NCBI GenBank assembly: GCA_913777665.1
Contig: CAJYTF010000006.1
Coordinates: forward strand, 1 to 64,000
Direction: 5' to 3'
DNA: 64,000 bases
Source: an uncultured Myroides sp.
Lineage (GTDB): Bacteria; Bacteroidota; Bacteroidia; Flavobacteriales; Flavobacteriaceae
Part shown: in pieces, positions 35,322 through 45,167 of the stretch
How positions within the stretch are numbered: the first letter of the stretch is position 1
How the letters are laid out: every line of letters starts with the position of its first letter
The notes under the pieces: model-generated
What the model was told of the DNA's origin: nothing
The model's input: only the letters and a program-made list of their open reading frames with translations
Database searches by the model: none
Translations under genes and position numbers: made by a program

Positions 35322-35843
35322 ATGAAAAATTTAATTTACTTATTAACTATATCTCTGTTGTCATTTACAAGCTATTCTCAAGAAAAGCGTTGTAAAAAAA
35401 TAATCAAAAATGGATTTAAGACGGTTTTGTATGAAGAGTTTAAATCAGTTGTAAATAAAGACACTATAAAACTTAATGAAGTAAAATATGAATGTGTGCA
35501 TACAGCTATGTATACCAAAAAAGTTATGTATGACAAATTTGGAAAATGGCATAAAGAAATTTATCCTAATAAAGAAAGACATCCCATGTTGATTTGGGAA
35601 AACATAAAATTATTTGCAAATGATTCAACCAAATTTACGATAGCTACTAATGGTTTAGAATCTATAGAAACAATATATGCATCAATTTTAGTGTTTGATG
35701 AGAATAACAATGATTTACTGGCTAAAAGTTCTCCTTATCGTGATAAATTAGTTGATTACTTTGGTAAACTTATTATTAATAATAATGATAAAAAAGAAGA
35801 TTTCTACGACATATATTGGAAAACGGTAAATTCAAATAAATAA
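35322..35843 (+). CDS. Hypothetical secreted protein
   Basis: The 173-residue protein has a clear signal peptide (LLTISLLSFTSYSQ). The mature part is basic and mixed alpha/beta, with two Cys (in KRCKK and YECVH) that could form a disulfide. I do not recognise a family. It stands alone between divergent ffh and convergent argS, with its own terminator. Confidence 0.55.
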   Translation: MKNLIYLLTISLLSFTSYSQEKRCKKIIKNGFKTVLYEEFKSVVNKDTIKLNEVKYECVHTAMYTKKVMYDKFGKWHKEIYPNKERHPMLIWENIKLFANDSTKFTIATNGLESIETIYASILVFDENNNDLLAKSSPYRDKLVDYFGKLIINNNDKKEDFYDIYWKTVNSNK

Positions 35844-35863
35844 GTTAAAACATACAATGACAA

Positions 35864-35893
35864 AAAAATGCCGCTCTAACGAACGGCATTTTT
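35864..35893. terminator. Bidirectional terminator
   Basis: AAAAATGCCG and CGGCATTTTT form a perfect 10-bp stem with a 10-base loop between the hypothetical secreted protein and the converging argS. Confidence 0.88.
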
Positions 35894-35897
35894 CATT

Positions 35898-37715
35898 TTA
35901 CATTCTATTTGGAACGTTAATTCCCAACATAGAAAAAGCATTTTTAATGGTTTGCCCTACTTTGTCTGATAGTTGCACGCGGAATACTTTTTTATCGTGA
36001 TCTTCTTCTCCTAAAATAGAAACCGACTGATAAAACGAGTTGTATTCTTTAACCAAATCGTAGGTATAATTGGCAATTAATGCCGGACTGTATGTTTTTG
36101 CGGCTTGCTGAATAACTTCTGGAAACTGTGCTAAATTTTTAATCAGTTCTTTCTCTTTTTCGTGAAGAGATTTCTCGATTTCGCTCGAAATGACAGTAGA
36201 ATAATCAAAATCGGCTTTGCGTAAAATAGACTGGATACGTGCGTAGGTGTACTGAATAAACGGACCTGTGTTTCCAGCAAAATCTACCGATTCTTTAGGA
36301 TCGAACAAAATACGTTTTTTAGGATCTACCTTTAAAATGTAATATTTCAAAGCACCTAAACCAATCATTTTATGCAGACTGTCTTTTTCTTCGTTCGATA
36401 AACCTTCTAACTTACCTAATTCTTCCGAAATTTCTTTGGCAGTAACCGTCATATCATTCATTAAATCATCGGCATCAACAACGGTTCCTTCACGCGATTT
36501 CATTTTTCCCGAAGGTAAATCAACCATTCCGTACGATAAATGATACAAATGTTCAGCCCAATCGTAGCCCAGTTTTTTAAGAATCAGAAACAACACTTTA
36601 AAGTGATAATCTTGTTCGTTACCAACGGTGTAAACCATTCCGCCAACATCAGGGAAATCTTTTACGCGCTGAATTGCCGTTCCAATATCCTGTGTCATAT
36701 AAACCGAAGTTCCGTCTGAACGCAACACCAATTTTTCGTCTAAACCATCCGGAGTTAAATCAATCCAAACCGAATTATCTTCTTTTTTATAGAAAATTCC
36801 TTTTGCTAAACCTTCTTCCACTACATCTTTCCCTAACAAATAGGTATTGCTCTCGTAATAATTACAGTCGAAATCTACGCCAATGTTTTTATAAGTCGCT
36901 TCGAAACCGGCATAAACCCAACTGTTCATCTTTTCCCAAAGCGCGACAACCTGCTCATCGCCAGCTTCCCATTTACGAAGCATTTCTTGAGCTTCTAACA
37001 TTAACGGAGCCTGTTTTTTAGCTTCGTCTTCTGTTAATCCTTTTTCAATTAACTGATTTATTTCTGCTTTATACGCTTTATCAAATTTTACATAATAATT
37101 ACCAACCAGCTTATCGCCTTTTAATCCTGTTGACTCTGGTGTTTCGTTGTTTCCGAATTTTTCCCAAGCCAACATCGATTTGCAGATATGAATTCCGCGA
37201 TCGTTAATAACCTGCGTTTTATAAACTTTTTTACCGGCTGCTTTTAAAATTTCGGCTACAGAATATCCTAACAAAACATTACGAACATGCCCTAAATGCA
37301 GCGGTTTATTGGTATTTGGTGATGCATATTCTACCATAACCGCTTTTGCATCTGCGTTGGTTTGTTGGTATCCGTATGTTTTATTTTCTAAAATAGAATT
37401 AAAAAACTGGCTGTAATAACTATCGCTAATAACAATATTTAAAAATCCTTGCACTACATTGAATTTTGTTACCAAATCAACATTTTCTACAAGGTACTCG
37501 CCTATTTTGTTTCCTATTTCGGCAGGATTTAGCTTCGCTCTGTTCGGCATTGCCTCGGGTCCTTTTAATTGTTTCACCAACGGAAAAACCACCATAGTAA
37601 CGTCTCCTTCAAAATCCCTGCGCGTAGCCTGAAATTCCACTCGGTCGATTGGTAAATCGAACAATTGTTGAACTGCTTGCTTAATGTACGGCGTTAAAAT
37701 TTCTTGTAAAGACAT
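35898..37715 (-). CDS. argS: Arginyl-tRNA synthetase
   Basis: The class I synthetase has 605 residues. The N-terminal additional domain (about 1-110) is followed by the HIGH-type motif ASPNTNKPLHLGHVRN, the catalytic core and the KMSK-equivalent GKMKSREGTVV. The C-terminal anticodon-binding DALR domain ends the protein. Everything expected of a functional enzyme is present. It is transcribed divergently from the TonB receptor at 37907. Confidence 0.96.
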   Translation of the reverse strand: MSLQEILTPYIKQAVQQLFDLPIDRVEFQATRRDFEGDVTMVVFPLVKQLKGPEAMPNRAKLNPAEIGNKIGEYLVENVDLVTKFNVVQGFLNIVISDSYYSQFFNSILENKTYGYQQTNADAKAVMVEYASPNTNKPLHLGHVRNVLLGYSVAEILKAAGKKVYKTQVINDRGIHICKSMLAWEKFGNNETPESTGLKGDKLVGNYYVKFDKAYKAEINQLIEKGLTEDEAKKQAPLMLEAQEMLRKWEAGDEQVVALWEKMNSWVYAGFEATYKNIGVDFDCNYYESNTYLLGKDVVEEGLAKGIFYKKEDNSVWIDLTPDGLDEKLVLRSDGTSVYMTQDIGTAIQRVKDFPDVGGMVYTVGNEQDYHFKVLFLILKKLGYDWAEHLYHLSYGMVDLPSGKMKSREGTVVDADDLMNDMTVTAKEISEELGKLEGLSNEEKDSLHKMIGLGALKYYILKVDPKKRILFDPKESVDFAGNTGPFIQYTYARIQSILRKADFDYSTVISSEIEKSLHEKEKELIKNLAQFPEVIQQAAKTYSPALIANYTYDLVKEYNSFYQSVSILGEEDHDKKVFRVQLSDKVGQTIKNAFSMLGINVPNRM

Positions 37716-37739
37716 TGTTTTAAATTTTTAATTAAGGTG

Positions 37740-37747
37740 CAAAGATA
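37740..37747 (-). promoter_or_regulatory. Minus-7 promoter box of argS
   Basis: On the minus strand this reads TATCTTTG (exact TAnnTTTG), 24 bases before the argS start codon. Confidence 0.6.
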
Positions 37748-37906
37748 AAACTTTTCGGCGGCTTTTAATTTACTAAAACACGGTGCAGAATTTTTTTTTA
37801 TTTGGGTGTAACATTTTAAATCAACTGCACACTAATTCATCAAACAATAAATTAAGCAGCAACCTATTTGGGTGAACGCTAAAAATCTTACAAAATAAAG
37901 ACAAAA

Positions 37907-40315
37907 ATGAAAAAGAAGTACTTAACCTTATCGTTGCTTTTGGCTGTATCGGTTAGCTCGTGGGCGCAGCAACCGACGGCAGGTAACGGAACCGTAAAAG
38001 GAAAAGTTTCCGAAAAATCGACAAAAAATGCGGTTGGTTTTGCATCGGTAGCTATTTCTGCAAACGGTCAAATTATTTCGGGCGATTTGACTGATGAAGA
38101 CGGATCGTTCACCATTACCAATCTTCCAAATTCTCAAGTGGAAGTTTCGGTAGAATATATCGGTTTTAAAACTTATAAGAATACGATTGATTTATCGACC
38201 GAAAAAACGATTGATCTTGGAATGATTTCTTTAGAAGTTGACGAGGAAGTTTTAGATGCTGTTGTGATTAATGCAGAACGCAGTACTATGGAACAGCTGG
38301 TTGACCGTAAAGTGATTCGTGTAGGGAAAGATTTATCTACCGCAGGGGCAACAGCATCGGATATCATGAACAATATTCCGTCGGTAAACGTTGATCAAGA
38401 TGGAAATATTTCTATGCGCGGTAACGAAAATGTTCGTGTTTTGATTGATGGAAAACCTACGCATTTAGATCCAAAAACGCTGTTAAAGCAGATTCCTTCT
38501 AATTCAATAGATAAAATCGAGTTGATTACCAATCCATCGGCAAAATACAATCCGGAAGGTATGAGTGGTATGATCAATTTTGTATTGAAGAAAAACATGC
38601 AGGATGGTTTTAACGGAAGTTACAACGGAAATATTACGTTTGCAAGAGTTCCAAAGTTCAACCAAGGTTTAGATTTGAACTATCGTAAAGGAAAAGTCAA
38701 CTTTTTTGGAAACTACAATTATTCCGATCAAAAAACCTTGAACGGCGGTGTAATGACGCAGTTAGACGATAACAGTCAGCAAATTTTCGATATTGTAAAC
38801 GATAATAAAGTACACACTTTTAAAGTTGGTTTTGATATTTATGCGAACGATAAAAACACGTTTTCGTTATACACCAACCAAACCTATGCTGATGGAATTG
38901 GAACGGTTGACAATACCATTTCGTACCCAAGCAGTCCGTTGTTGTTACAAACCGATCAATACGAAGGCGCAAATAAATCGCAAATTTACAATGCTGCCTA
39001 TAAAAAATTATTTGCAAAAGCAGGTCAAACCTTAGATTTTGAAGTGAATTACAGCAAAACCAACGACGACCAAAACGGAAATTTCGGTATTGCAGGAAAT
39101 TCGCCAATAAATTACAACGATAACAGCAATAATACGGTTGATGCGGTGCAGGCAAATTTAGATTACGTACATCCGTTCAATGAAAAAACCAAGTTAGAAG
39201 TTGGTGCAGAATATCGTACCACTACGATTGATAATACCTACAGAACGACCAACATTATTGGTAACCAAACCGATTTTGAATACAAAATGGATATTGCATC
39301 GGCTTACGCAACTTTTGGTTCGAAGTTCGATAAATGGGGCTATCAAATTGGTGCCCGATTGGAAAAATACAATGTAGAAGCCGATTATCTTATTGCTTCG
39401 GAAGCGGCGAATTTTAAAGATGATTATTTAACAGTGTATCCATCGGCATTTTTAAGCTATACTCCTACTCAGACCGATTTCTTCCAAATTAGTGCAAGTC
39501 GCCGTGTAGATCGTCCGAATGTTTGGCAAACCAGACCAATTCGCGATTACAGTACACCGCGTGTGGTACAGATTGGTAATCCGGAATTACGTCCGCAGTT
39601 TACCAATTCGGTTGAATTTAACTACACAAAAGTATTGGGTGTGAAAGGTAGCGCAACTTTGGGAGCATATTACCGCATGATTAACGACCCAATTGAACGT
39701 ACATTTTATTTAGATACAAGTTCACCTGAAGCTATTGCAGAAAGAAAAATGGTTATGAGCTACGGCAACTTTGACGAAGCTACTGCTTATGGTGCCGAAC
39801 TTTCTGCAAACTACAAACTTACCAAATGGTGGGATGTACAACCAAGTGTGGAATATTATTACAGAAACCAACGCGGTATTGTTACGGTTTTAAATCCGGA
39901 TACAAACGAAGCCGAATTACAACAACGCGAAGTTAACAACGGCGTGTTTAACAGCCGTTTAAACAACAACTTTAAAATTACCAACCAATTTCGTGCATCG
40001 TTATTTGGCTTTTACCGCGGTGATGCTGTGGGCGTAAACGGTACCATGAAAGCCATGTATAAAATTGATGCCGGTGTTCGTTACAGCTTCTGGGAAAATA
40101 CGGCAAATGTAAGCTTGCGCTTCAACGATATCTTCAACAACATGAGAGCTCGATTTGAAGGCGATGCCCCTTACCGCCAAACAGGAAACTTTACATGGGA
40201 AAGCCAATCGTTATTTGTCGGTTTCCAATACATGTTCGGATCTGGAAAAAACCGAGCGTTACAACGTAAAGTCCGCGATAACAACGAGGTTCAAAAATCA
40301 GGAGGATTCTTCTAA
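37907..40315 (+). CDS. TonB-dependent outer-membrane receptor (CarboxypepD_reg plus OMP_b-brl_3 type)
   Basis: The 802-residue protein has a signal peptide (1-20, ending SSWAQ), a carboxypeptidase-regulatory-like domain (about 27-115: GTVKGKVSE, GFASVAIS, ITNLPNSQVEVSVEYIGFK), and a plug domain (about 120-225: NNIPSVNVDQDGNISMRGN and VLIDGKPTHLD). The remainder is the type 3 outer-membrane barrel, ending in Phe. This family in Bacteroidota often takes up unknown small ligands or peptides; no SusD partner is adjacent, so it is not a classical SusCD pair. It is flanked by a terminator downstream and the divergent argS upstream. Confidence 0.88.
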   Translation: MKKKYLTLSLLLAVSVSSWAQQPTAGNGTVKGKVSEKSTKNAVGFASVAISANGQIISGDLTDEDGSFTITNLPNSQVEVSVEYIGFKTYKNTIDLSTEKTIDLGMISLEVDEEVLDAVVINAERSTMEQLVDRKVIRVGKDLSTAGATASDIMNNIPSVNVDQDGNISMRGNENVRVLIDGKPTHLDPKTLLKQIPSNSIDKIELITNPSAKYNPEGMSGMINFVLKKNMQDGFNGSYNGNITFARVPKFNQGLDLNYRKGKVNFFGNYNYSDQKTLNGGVMTQLDDNSQQIFDIVNDNKVHTFKVGFDIYANDKNTFSLYTNQTYADGIGTVDNTISYPSSPLLLQTDQYEGANKSQIYNAAYKKLFAKAGQTLDFEVNYSKTNDDQNGNFGIAGNSPINYNDNSNNTVDAVQANLDYVHPFNEKTKLEVGAEYRTTTIDNTYRTTNIIGNQTDFEYKMDIASAYATFGSKFDKWGYQIGARLEKYNVEADYLIASEAANFKDDYLTVYPSAFLSYTPTQTDFFQISASRRVDRPNVWQTRPIRDYSTPRVVQIGNPELRPQFTNSVEFNYTKVLGVKGSATLGAYYRMINDPIERTFYLDTSSPEAIAERKMVMSYGNFDEATAYGAELSANYKLTKWWDVQPSVEYYYRNQRGIVTVLNPDTNEAELQQREVNNGVFNSRLNNNFKITNQFRASLFGFYRGDAVGVNGTMKAMYKIDAGVRYSFWENTANVSLRFNDIFNNMRARFEGDAPYRQTGNFTWESQSLFVGFQYMFGSGKNRALQRKVRDNNEVQKSGGFF

Positions 40316-40322
40316 AAACACC

Positions 40323-40357
40323 AACCGATTGAATGAAAATTCAGTCGGTTTTTTTTA
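40323..40357 (+). terminator. Terminator of the TonB receptor gene
   Basis: AACCGATTGAAT pairs with ATTCAGTCGGTT (one G-U), with a 4-base loop, followed by TTTTTTT. Confidence 0.88.
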
Positions 40358-40365
40358 TTGACTAT

Positions 40366-40848
40366 TTATTCAATCCAATAAACTAAATCTTTGTGAACCC
40401 CGTAAATCATACTGTTTTTCTTTTCAAACAAATCTAAAATATCAATAAACGTTTGGTAGCGAATTTTTTTATCCAAAACAATATTAATGTGTACTGGTCT
40501 TTCTAAATCATTCAATCTTATAGAATCAATAGTTTTATCAATTTTATTTAACAGATCGTTTTTTGGTAATTCAACTGCATTAAAAACAATACGTTTACTC
40601 CAACCACCGCAACTTGTTGTTTCATCATCTTCAGATTCATACATAGGTTCTGGTTCTGGCAACGGTGTTTTTTCATCAAGCTCTTTCAAAAACTTCGGTT
40701 CTAAATTTTCAATTGGTTTAGTATCTATAATTATTAAATCAATTGCATATCTTGTAGGTTTCGTATATAAACTATAGACACATAATGCAAGCATTAATAC
40801 ACTTAAAATTAAAAAGGTATAGTTGTATAAAGCTGTTATGGGTTTCAT
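40366..40848 (-). CDS. Single-TM protein, possibly ExbD-like
   Basis: The 160-residue protein has a short cytosolic N-terminus, one TM (about 10-28) and a Pro/Glu-rich linker (PLPEPEPMYESEDDE). Its periplasmic C-terminal domain ends RPVHINIVLDKKIRYQTFID, then ILDLFEKKN. That ending resembles the periplasmic domain of ExbD/TolR proteins (a strand followed by Y.t..dildl.k), but there is no ExbB gene nearby and the TM lacks an obvious essential Asp. Treat the ExbD suggestion as weak; otherwise hypothetical. Confidence 0.45.
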   Translation of the reverse strand: MKPITALYNYTFLILSVLMLALCVYSLYTKPTRYAIDLIIIDTKPIENLEPKFLKELDEKTPLPEPEPMYESEDDETTSCGGWSKRIVFNAVELPKNDLLNKIDKTIDSIRLNDLERPVHINIVLDKKIRYQTFIDILDLFEKKNSMIYGVHKDLVYWIE

Positions 40849-40892
40849 TTTATATCTTCATATAACCTGAAGATAAAATAATTTTCGCCACA

Positions 40893-40926
40893 AAAAAAGT
40901 GAAGCTTTAAACGGCTTCACTTTTTT
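40893..40926 (-). terminator. Terminator overlapping the hydroxylase stop codon
   Basis: AAAAAAGTGAAGC and GCTTCACTTTTTT form a perfect stem. The loop contains the stop codon of the minus-strand fatty-acid hydroxylase gene, and a T run follows on either strand. Confidence 0.88.
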
Positions 40927-41590
40927 GTTCTTTATCAAACATTAATTCTCTTGATTTTCGTTTGTCTATTTTATCTTTCTTAAAATCGAACATTGTACCA
41001 AAAACCTTATCCCATAAAGTATTGCTTACGCCAAAACCCAAATTATCGTTTCTGTAATGATGCAAATGGTGGTTACGCCATAAAGGCTGTAAAAACTTAA
41101 ACGGTGGTTCAATTGCGTGAATTAAATAATGCATAGACGCATACATTAACCAACCTAAAATAAAGCCCGGATAAAACGCAAAGGCATATTTACCAAGAAC
41201 CATATATTGAATACCGAACAACGCTGCTGCTATTATTAAACTTGGTACGGGTGGCATAAACAACCGTGTTTTATCTTTCGGATAATGGTGGTGGTTTCCG
41301 TGCATAATGTAGGCAAACTTTTGCATACTTTCTTTTTCGCTTATTAAATGAAAAATATAACGGTGTGCAATATATTCAAAAAATGTCCAAAAAAACAAAG
41401 CAAAAACAAACACACCAAGCATTGTTATTACAGACATGTTATAATTCACATATCCGTAATAAAAACAGTACATTAAAATAGGTACGTGAATACCCCAGCT
41501 TAATGCGGGATGACCTTTGGTTAGTAGTTCTAAAAACGGATTTTTGAACAGTTGCGCCTGTCCTGAATTTTCTACTCTTTGACCTTTCAT
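40907..41590 (-). CDS. Sterol desaturase / fatty acid hydroxylase superfamily membrane enzyme
   Basis: The 227-residue di-iron membrane enzyme starts at the ATG at 41590 (MKGQRVENSG); one at 41626 is less likely. The eight-histidine pattern is complete: HRYIFH, HGNHHH, a lone HYLIH, and HHLHH. Four or so membrane segments hold it in the inner membrane. It resembles fatty acid 2-hydroxylases (FA2H/Scs7 without the cytochrome b5 domain). The upstream gene is a FabH-like synthase 54 bases away on the same strand, so the two may tailor hydroxylated fatty acids or a lipid. That pairing is an inference. Confidence 0.88.
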   Translation of the reverse strand: MKGQRVENSGQAQLFKNPFLELLTKGHPALSWGIHVPILMYCFYYGYVNYNMSVITMLGVFVFALFFWTFFEYIAHRYIFHLISEKESMQKFAYIMHGNHHHYPKDKTRLFMPPVPSLIIAAALFGIQYMVLGKYAFAFYPGFILGWLMYASMHYLIHAIEPPFKFLQPLWRNHHLHHYRNDNLGFGVSNTLWDKVFGTMFDFKKDKIDKRKSRELMFDKEQKSEAV

Positions 41591-41644
41591 TTCTCTTTTT
41601 TTTGAGTTGTAATTTACTAACAACAAATTTAAACTACAACTTTT

Positions 41645-42652
41645 TTACCAACGAATTATTGCACTTGCCCATGTAAAACCACTTCCAAAGGCTGCAAGTA
41701 CCACTAAATCACCTTCTTTAATTTTTCCGTTTTCCCAAGCTTCGGCTAGTGCAATGGGTACCGATGCCGCTGTGGTATTACCATATTTCATGATATTATT
41801 ATACACCTGATCATCGGTCAGCCTAAATTTCTGTTGGATAAATTGCGATATGCGTAAATTTGCTTGGTGCGGAATTAACATATTGATATCAGAAACCTGT
41901 AAATTATTCGCTTGCAAGCCTTCATTTATCACTTCAGAAAATCGAACTACCGCATTTTTAAAAACAAATTGTCCGTTCATATATGGATAATACGATTCAT
42001 CGTTTGGATTATTTTCTTTAATGATATCGGTAACCCAACGCTTGCCCATTCCGGGTGCAATTAACGCCAATTCTTCGGCATGTTCTCCTTCTGAATGTAA
42101 ATGAGTAGATAAAATTCCTTTCGATAAATCTTCGGTTCTACTTAAAACCACGGCTCCTGCCCCATCTCCAAAAATCACCGAAACTCCACGCCCGCGAGTG
42201 GTTATATCCAATCCTTTGGAATGAATTTCAGATCCAACCACCAAAATATTTTTATACATGCCCGTTTTAATGAATTGATCGGCAACCGAAAGTGCATAAA
42301 TAAATCCTGAACATTGGTTGCGAACATCTAACGCACCAACGGTTTTAATACCCAATTCCTTTTGTAATGTAACTCCGGGACCAGGAAAATAATAATCGGG
42401 ACTTAAAGTGGCAAATACAATAAAATCAATATCGTTCTTATCAATTCCGGCACGTTCAATAGCAATTTTCGATGCTTTCAATGCCATACCCGAAGTAGTA
42501 TCTTCCGGTAACACCACATGGCGGCGTTCTTTTATTCCGGTTCGTTCCTGAATCCATTCATCGTTTGTATCCATTAATTTCGATAAATCATCATTTGTTA
42601 CAACATTTTCCGGCACATAAAAGCCCAAACCGGTTATTTTTGAATGATACAT
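41645..42652 (-). CDS. 3-oxoacyl-ACP synthase III family protein (FabH-like)
   Basis: This is a condensing enzyme of about 335 residues. It has the catalytic Cys in VRNQCSGFIYAL, His in IPHQANLRI and Asn in YGNTTAAS, the C-H-N triad of KAS III. MYHSKITGLGFYVPENVVTN is a usual start (ATG at 42652, or 42658 two codons earlier). It is longer than the housekeeping FabH and belongs to the group of paralogues used for branched or specialised acyl starters. It is followed by a fatty acid hydroxylase gene. Confidence 0.88.
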   Translation of the reverse strand: MYHSKITGLGFYVPENVVTNDDLSKLMDTNDEWIQERTGIKERRHVVLPEDTTSGMALKASKIAIERAGIDKNDIDFIVFATLSPDYYFPGPGVTLQKELGIKTVGALDVRNQCSGFIYALSVADQFIKTGMYKNILVVGSEIHSKGLDITTRGRGVSVIFGDGAGAVVLSRTEDLSKGILSTHLHSEGEHAEELALIAPGMGKRWVTDIIKENNPNDESYYPYMNGQFVFKNAVVRFSEVINEGLQANNLQVSDINMLIPHQANLRISQFIQQKFRLTDDQVYNNIMKYGNTTAASVPIALAEAWENGKIKEGDLVVLAAFGSGFTWASAIIRW

Positions 42653-42710
42653 AATCATAACTATTTTATACAGGCTAATTTAATTATAATTTTCAAACAG
42701 ATAAAATACT

Positions 42711-42718
42711 TATTTTTG
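42711..42718 (+). promoter_or_regulatory. Minus-7 promoter box of the S9 peptidase gene
   Basis: TATTTTTG (exact TAnnTTTG) lies 17 bases before the ATG at 42736, implying a very short leader. Confidence 0.6.
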
Positions 42719-42735
42719 TAAAAACCCGATTATAA

Positions 42736-45159
42736 ATGAAAAAAATAAAACAAACACTTTTGGCACTATTATTAGCCACTGCGCCTATGATTGCACAAGA
42801 AAATATTACGTATCAAAAACCATCGAAAGAAATTTTACAACTGGCAGATTACGATCGCGCACCAACGGTATCAATGAATACCAGTAAAGAATGGATGGTT
42901 TTATCATACCGAAACACTTACAAAAGCCTCGATGAATTAAATCAGGACGAACTGCGTTTGGGTGGTTTGCGTATCAATCCAACAACGAATATTTCCAGCA
43001 CGGCATCGTTCATCAACAACATAAAAATTAAAAAAACGAACGATAAAACCGAAACCAACGTTAAAGGTTTTCCTGCAAATGCGCTGATAAGCAACGTAAC
43101 TTGGGCACCTAACGAAACCAAACTGGCTTTTACAAATACCACAGCAACCGGTAACGAATTGTGGATTTTAGATTTACCGACAGCTACTGCAAAAAAACTG
43201 ACCGATGCCGTTTTAAATGCCAATTTAGGTAACCCAATTACGTGGTACAAAAACAGTAATGAAATGTTGATTAAAGTGATTCCTGCAAACCGTAAAGCAT
43301 TAATCGACGCTGCAAAGGCAATACCAACCGGACCTATTGTTTCTAGTGCCGAAGAAGGTGTGGTTTCGCAAAACAGAACGTATCAGGATTTATTGAAAAA
43401 TAAAACCGATGAAGCTAATTTTGAAACCATTGTAACTTCTGAATTATACACGATTGATTTAAACGGAACAAAAAAACTGTTTAAAAAAGCCGATTTATAT
43501 TCTGGTGAAACTTTTTCGCCCGATGGAAATTACATTTTGCTAACAACCATTCAAAAGCCGTTTTCGTACTTGGTACCGTTAAACCGTTTCCCAATGAAAA
43601 CAATTGCTTATACAGCCGAAGGTAAAGAGGTAAAATTGGTTAACGATGTTGCTTTAAGCGAAGTGATGCCCAAAGGTTTTATGGCGGTTCGTGAAGGAAA
43701 ACGCAGCATGAGCTGGAGAGGTGACAAACCTGCGACTTTGTTTTTTGTTGAAGCTTTAGACGGTGGTGATCCGGCTAAAAGTGTAGAAAAACGCGATGCT
43801 TTATACACTTGGGAAGCTCCGTTTACAAATCAGCCTGAGTTACTAACGAAAACCACACAACGTTTTGGCGGAATTGCTTGGGGCGATGATGAAACTGCAA
43901 TTGTTTACGATCAATGGTACGATACCCGAAACATTAAAACTTATTTGTTCAATCCTTCTAAAAAGTCAGAATTAGTTACAATTTGGGATAGAAATTATCA
44001 GGATATTTACAGCGATCCGGGCGATTTTCAAACAAAAAAGAATGATTTTGGAAGATATACGCTTCAGAAAGAAAACAATAAACTGTATTTAATCGGTGAA
44101 GGTCATACCAAAGAAGGTCAGTTTCCTTTTATCGATGAATTAGATCTGGCTACTTTAAAAACAAACCGTTTGTATCAATCAAACCTTACAGATCGAATCG
44201 AATCGATTTCTGAAATTATCGATATTAAAAAAGGAGATGTTTTGGTAAATATTCAATCTAAAAACGATTATCCGAATTATTATTTCCGCAACATCAAATC
44301 TAAAAAAGATTTAAAGCAGATTACCTTCAACAAAAATCCGTTCGAAAGTATTAAAGATGTTCATAAAGAAGTGATCAAATATAAGCGTAAAGACGGGGTT
44401 GAATTATCGGGAACGTTGTATTTGCCGGCTGGTTACGATCGTAAAAATCACAAGCAAAAATTGCCTTTGTTAATTTGGGCGTATCCTGCAGAATATAAAG
44501 ACAAAAACAGTGCGGGACAATCGTCTGCAAACCCTAACGAATTCACGTTTCCTTACTACGGATCGTTTGTTTATTGGGCTGCAAAAGGTTACGCGGTTTT
44601 AGATGATGCTGCTTTCCCGATTATTGGTGAAGAAACGCAAGAACCGAACGACACGTTTATTGAGCAATTGGCAATGAATGCCGAAGCTGCGATTGATGCG
44701 GTTGATAAATTAGGGTATATTGACAGAACGCGTGTTGGTGTTGGCGGACACTCATACGGAGCGTTTATGACTGCGAATTTACTGGCACACACCAAACTTT
44801 TTGCTTGTGGAATTGCGCGTTCAGGTGCTTATAACAGAACGCTTACTCCGTTTGGTTTTCAAAGCGAACAACGTAATTATTGGGAAGTTCCTAATGTTTA
44901 CAACACCATGTCGCCTTTTATGAATGCCGAAAAAATGAAAACGCCAATGTTATTGGTTCACGGTGAAGCAGATAACAATCCGGGAACGTTCACGTTACAA
45001 ACCGAACGTTATTTTCAAGCCTTGAAAGGTTTAGGAGCACCGGTACGTATGGTAATTTTACCGAAAGAAAGTCATAGTTACGTTGCTAAAGAAAACATTT
45101 TACACCTACTTTGGGAACAAGAACAGTTTTTAGATAAACATTTAAAGAATAAAAAATAA
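42736..45159 (+). CDS. S9 family serine peptidase (prolyl oligopeptidase type), secreted
   Basis: The 807-residue protein has a signal peptide (1-20, ending APMIAQ). A long beta-propeller-like N-terminal part (about 40-540) is followed by the alpha/beta-hydrolase catalytic domain. The nucleophile is S673 in VGGHSYGAFM, the acid is in VHGEADNNPGT, and the His is in KESHSYV, so the triad is complete. It should be periplasmic and cleave oligopeptides, perhaps dipeptidyl-peptidase-like. There is no sorting domain. It is followed by a strong terminator. Confidence 0.93.
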   Translation: MKKIKQTLLALLLATAPMIAQENITYQKPSKEILQLADYDRAPTVSMNTSKEWMVLSYRNTYKSLDELNQDELRLGGLRINPTTNISSTASFINNIKIKKTNDKTETNVKGFPANALISNVTWAPNETKLAFTNTTATGNELWILDLPTATAKKLTDAVLNANLGNPITWYKNSNEMLIKVIPANRKALIDAAKAIPTGPIVSSAEEGVVSQNRTYQDLLKNKTDEANFETIVTSELYTIDLNGTKKLFKKADLYSGETFSPDGNYILLTTIQKPFSYLVPLNRFPMKTIAYTAEGKEVKLVNDVALSEVMPKGFMAVREGKRSMSWRGDKPATLFFVEALDGGDPAKSVEKRDALYTWEAPFTNQPELLTKTTQRFGGIAWGDDETAIVYDQWYDTRNIKTYLFNPSKKSELVTIWDRNYQDIYSDPGDFQTKKNDFGRYTLQKENNKLYLIGEGHTKEGQFPFIDELDLATLKTNRLYQSNLTDRIESISEIIDIKKGDVLVNIQSKNDYPNYYFRNIKSKKDLKQITFNKNPFESIKDVHKEVIKYKRKDGVELSGTLYLPAGYDRKNHKQKLPLLIWAYPAEYKDKNSAGQSSANPNEFTFPYYGSFVYWAAKGYAVLDDAAFPIIGEETQEPNDTFIEQLAMNAEAAIDAVDKLGYIDRTRVGVGGHSYGAFMTANLLAHTKLFACGIARSGAYNRTLTPFGFQSEQRNYWEVPNVYNTMSPFMNAEKMKTPMLLVHGEADNNPGTFTLQTERYFQALKGLGAPVRMVILPKESHSYVAKENILHLLWEQEQFLDKHLKNKK

Positions 45160-45167
45160 TACTTTAG

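Noticed and set aside
37907-40315. Polysaccharide utilisation locus (SusC/SusD pair)
   Set aside because: The receptor is the OMP_b-brl_3 type and no SusD-like lipoprotein or glycan enzyme is adjacent.
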